From Candidatus Defluviilinea proxima (lineage in GTDB: Bacteria > Chloroflexota > Anaerolineae > Anaerolineales > Villigracilaceae), in assembly GCA_016721115.1 (NCBI GenBank), contig JADKIW010000001.1, positions 1,317,501 to 1,381,500 on the forward strand: a stretch of DNA of 64,000 nt, in the 5' to 3' direction. The position numbers were made by a program, and so were the translations under genes. The notes below the pieces were generated by a model, which was not told the DNA's origin, did not search any database, and was given only the letters and a program-made list of their open reading frames with translations. This document shows, piece by piece, positions 61,509 through 64,000 of the stretch; the stretch's first letter is position 1, and each line of letters opens with the position of its first letter.

Positions 61509-62204
61509 TTAGTTGCCGTTCTTTTGTTTCTTCCAGAATTCATCGTCCGTGGATTTGACCTCTGCCATATCGCCTGTAGCGATGAAAATGGTCCGTTCGC
61601 AGATGTTGGTCACGCGGTCAGCCACACGCTCGAGGTTGTGTGCCACCCAAAGGAGCCAGTTGGCGCGTTCGATGTTCTTCGGATCTTGAATGACGAAGGT
61701 CATCAGTTCACGATAGATCTGGTTGTACAACGCATCCACCTCATCATCTTCGACGGGGAGCGCCCTTGCAACGACCAAGTCTTCGTTGACGAAAGCTGTC
61801 AACGCACGGTGAAGCATATCCACGCCTTTTTGTGCCATGCGCGGGATATCGATCAACGGCTTGAGCAGGGACTCATCTCCCATGCGGATGTTGATGTTGG
61901 CAATCCCTTTGGCGTAATCACCCATGCGTTCCAACTCAGAGATGATCTCCAGAGTGGAAGCCAAAAGGCGCAGGTCATGTGCCATTGGCTGTTGTGTGGC
62001 GATCAGAACCATGAGCTTGCTTTCAATTTCGAAGCGCTTCTTGTTGATGACCTTATCGGCTTTGAGTATTTCCTCAGATGCCTTGAGATCGCGCTTCTTT
62101 AAAGCTTCCACTGTGTTGATGATGGCCTGTTCGACCATGCTCCCAAGCACGAGGACTTCATCTTTTACCTGTTGGATTTCGGATTCGAATGTTTTTCTAA
62201 GCAT
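61509..62204 (-). CDS. phoU: Phosphate uptake regulator PhoU
   Basis: A 231-residue all-helical protein of two three-helix repeats. PhoU metal-binding motifs are visible in each half: LEIISELERMGDYAKGIANI near 90-105 and ANWLLWVAHNLERVADRVTNICE near 185-208. It links the Pst transporter to phosphate signalling. It lies 33 nt after the third pstB, within the same transcript. Confidence 0.94.
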   Translation of the reverse strand: MLRKTFESEIQQVKDEVLVLGSMVEQAIINTVEALKKRDLKASEEILKADKVINKKRFEIESKLMVLIATQQPMAHDLRLLASTLEIISELERMGDYAKGIANINIRMGDESLLKPLIDIPRMAQKGVDMLHRALTAFVNEDLVVARALPVEDDEVDALYNQIYRELMTFVIQDPKNIERANWLLWVAHNLERVADRVTNICERTIFIATGDMAEVKSTDDEFWKKQKNGN

Positions 62205-62237
62205 AATGCCTCACATTAGGTATTCGTTTATTATACA

Positions 62238-63026
62238 TTATCCAAACCGGCCGGTGACATAATCCTCGGTACGTTTGTCTTTTGGATTTGTGAATATACG
62301 GTTGGTTTCGTCGAACTCGATCACGGTACCGGAACGGTGATCGTCGATCATCATCATGGCTGTTTTATCAGAGGCGCGCGCCGCTTGTTGCATGTTATGG
62401 GTGACGATGATGATGGTGTAGTTCTTCTTCAGTTCCTGCATGAGTTCTTCGATGCGCAAGGTCGAGATCGGGTCCAAGGCTGAAGCGGGTTCATCCATCA
62501 AAATGATCTCAGGCTGGATGGCAATGGTGCGGGCAATGCACAGGCGTTGTTGCTGTCCGCCTGAAAGCTCATAGGCGCTTTTCTGAAGCAGGTCTTTTAC
62601 TTCTTCCCATAAAGCCGCGCCACGTAGGGATTGTTCCACCAATTCATCCATGTTGCCCTTGAAGCCGTTGATGCGTGCGCCCCAAGCGATATTCTCGTAA
62701 ATGGATTTGGGGAATGGGTTGGGCTTCTGAAAGACCATGCCGATGCGGCGACGTGCTTCTACAGGGTCAACATCCTTGCTGTAGAGGTTTTGTCCGTGTA
62801 AAAGAAGTTCACCTGTCACACGACAGTTGGGGACAAAATCATTCATGCGATTGAAGGAACGAAGCAATGTGGATTTTCCACAACCAGAAGGCCCAATGAT
62901 CGCAGTGATCTTCTGTTTTTCGACTTTGATATTCACTCCCCGCACGGCTGTGTAATTGCCGTAATGAATGGAAAGATCATTCGTTACGATTGCGTATTCT
63001 GGTGTTGTAGTATTTTCATTTTCCAT
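62238..63026 (-). CDS. pstB: Phosphate ABC transporter ATPase, canonical copy 3
   Basis: A 262-residue PstB with all motifs in standard form: GPSGCGKSTLLRSFNRMND, VFQKPNPFPKSIYENIAWG, LSGGQQQRLCIARTIA, LMDEPASALDPIST and IIVTHNMQQAARASD. The C-terminus TEDYVTGRFG is typical. It lies between pstA (22 nt) and phoU (33 nt) and is the most likely main phosphate ATPase of this set. Confidence 0.95.
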   Translation of the reverse strand: MENENTTTPEYAIVTNDLSIHYGNYTAVRGVNIKVEKQKITAIIGPSGCGKSTLLRSFNRMNDFVPNCRVTGELLLHGQNLYSKDVDPVEARRRIGMVFQKPNPFPKSIYENIAWGARINGFKGNMDELVEQSLRGAALWEEVKDLLQKSAYELSGGQQQRLCIARTIAIQPEIILMDEPASALDPISTLRIEELMQELKKNYTIIIVTHNMQQAARASDKTAMMMIDDHRSGTVIEFDETNRIFTNPKDKRTEDYVTGRFG

Positions 63027-63048
63027 GAGTCACATCCAAGAGAGTAGA

Positions 63049-64000
63049 TTACAGCCTTCGCTGGAAACGATTGCGAAGTAGGATAGCTGTTGCATTTAAG
63101 GAAAGTAGCATGACCATCAAAACAATAATGGCGCTGGCGGCAATGGCGTGGAATTCAGGCTGGGCGCGTGTTGTCCAGTTGAATATCTGAATTGGCAACG
63201 CTGTAAATTTTGAGAAAGGCCCTTGTGGGTCAACAGTGATAAATGTGGACGCTCCCACCACGATCAGTGGGGCAGTCTCGCCGATGGCACGAGATATGGA
63301 AAGGATGGTTCCGGTGAGAATGCCAGCGATCGAATTCGGTAATACATGATGCCAGATCGTTTGCCAGCGGGTAGCTCCCACACCATAGGCCGCCTGTCGC
63401 AGGGAATCTGGGACTGCTTTGATAGCCTCTTGTGCGTTGATGATGATCAACGGTAAGACCAATACACCCATCGTAAGCCCGGCGGCGAGGATGGTGCGTC
63501 CGTTTGAATCGGTAACGCCAAACAATTTTCCGCTGGTAAAAGGTTCAAGAACACGTACAAAGAGGGCAAGGCCCAACATGCCATACACAATGCTTGGAAC
63601 ACCTGCCAGATTGTTGATATTGGTTTGAATAATGCGAGTCAATAAATTTTTCGGCGCATATTCCTGTAAATATACGGCTGCACCAACGCCAATGGGTAAA
63701 GCGAACAAAATGGCGATTCCCACCAACCACAGAGACCCGAGGATGGCCGTGCGAGCGCCTGCGAATTCAGCGCGCGACGACATGGGGGTGGTGAGAAAAC
63801 TCATGGTCAACCATGTGCGGAATTCAAGTTTTGCATCGGGATATTTTTCTGCAATTTCTGCTTCGATATCGGCTTTGTGAAACAAGGATTCGGTCAGCGA
63901 CCAGACGCCCTTTGTGTCGATTCGGATGATTCTTTCGAGAACAAGAGATAAAAGGTCTGCCTGCGAGCGCTTTTCCATTGCTTGTTCGTTATTCAATTTG
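63049..64000 (-). CDS. pstA: Phosphate ABC transporter permease PstA, second copy (partial)
   Basis: The frame is open to the window edge, with no stop before the last codon. The visible part lacks the first PstA helix and starts in an outside loop, so the gene likely continues beyond 64000. It has the EYAPKN loop, NINNLAGVPSIVYGMLGLALF, the coupling loop GVGATRWQTIWHHVLPNSIAG and SRAIGETAPLIVVGA. The outside loop is longer than usual (about 75 residues). Confidence 0.88.
   Translation of the reverse strand, partial: KLNNEQAMEKRSQADLLSLVLERIIRIDTKGVWSLTESLFHKADIEAEIAEKYPDAKLEFRTWLTMSFLTTPMSSRAEFAGARTAILGSLWLVGIAILFALPIGVGAAVYLQEYAPKNLLTRIIQTNINNLAGVPSIVYGMLGLALFVRVLEPFTSGKLFGVTDSNGRTILAAGLTMGVLVLPLIIINAQEAIKAVPDSLRQAAYGVGATRWQTIWHHVLPNSIAGILTGTILSISRAIGETAPLIVVGASTFITVDPQGPFSKFTALPIQIFNWTTRAQPEFHAIAASAIIVLMVMLLSLNATAILLRNRFQRRL

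Noticed and set aside
61524..62102. 192-codon frame opposite phoU
   Set aside because: Antisense shadow of a well-supported phoU.
1..64000. tRNA, rRNA or CRISPR arrays
   Set aside because: No regularly spaced repeats and no cloverleaf-like or rRNA-like stretch noticed in the gaps; no gap is long enough for rRNA.

Overview
The window reads as a chromosomal segment from a Chloroflexota bacterium, most likely class Anaerolineae. This is an inference from gene order and protein style, not a database match. The support is the division and cell-wall cluster order, the FAS1 lipoprotein, the GT-C membrane proteins, the fused two-oxoacid dehydrogenase E1, and many short palindromic elements between genes. 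Coding density is high; no gap exceeds about 300 bp, and I saw no tRNA, rRNA or CRISPR array.

Region 1 (1-14.1 kb) is a division and cell-wall (dcw) cluster, all on the + strand: the tail of an upstream gene, murF, mraY, murD, ftsW, murG, a CvpA-like membrane gene, murC, two tiny genes, murB, ddl, ftsQ, ftsA and ftsZ. It makes the peptidoglycan precursor from UDP-MurNAc-tripeptide to lipid II, and the Z-ring. Most genes overlap or abut. Palindromic elements appear only around ftsA and ftsZ.

Region 2 (14.1-19.9 kb) holds small or unrecognised membrane genes, a conserved hypothetical with a DID motif, an RlmI-type methyltransferase coupled to an acetyltransferase, and a YczE-type membrane protein. 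Region 3 (20-26 kb) encodes a complete two-oxoacid dehydrogenase complex (fused E1 alpha-beta, E2, E3) with a small methyltransferase gene inside it.

Region 4 (26-40 kb) carries cell-surface and stress genes: a subtilisin-like lipoprotein with a degraded active site, a double FAS1 lipoprotein, a soluble histidine kinase with a LacI-type sugar-binding sensor, acetyltransferase and MFS genes, a secreted zinc peptidase coupled to a cupin, and clpC. A complete 868-bp IS5-family element sits between clpC and its likely old promoter, inside a palindrome that can be reconstructed exactly.

Region 5 (41-51.2 kb) has three large multi-membrane proteins (two clearly GT-C-like), a double-GNAT protein, a holin-like protein, an AI-2E family permease and an FHA protein. 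Region 6 (51.3-54.4 kb) is an NAD salvage operon (NrtR-like regulator, nicotinamidase, nicotinate phosphoribosyltransferase). Its promoter has a 21-bp palindrome that covers the -10 box, the predicted transcription start and the regulator's own start codon. A trimethylamine-dehydrogenase-like flavoenzyme converges on it.

Region 7 (56.7-64 kb) is a phosphate-uptake region: pstS-pstC-pstA-(four-helix-bundle gene)-pstB on the - strand, a divergent second pstB on +, and a second - strand set (pstA-pstB-phoU) running off the window. Three PstB ATPases lie within 7 kb and two of them have altered signature motifs. Several genes in the window appear to be read from leaderless mRNAs, with a -10 box about 6-10 nt before the ATG. 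I found no clear novel defence or biosynthetic system; the strongest leads are the NrtR operator layout, the leaderless pattern, the PstB variants and the IS insertion history.
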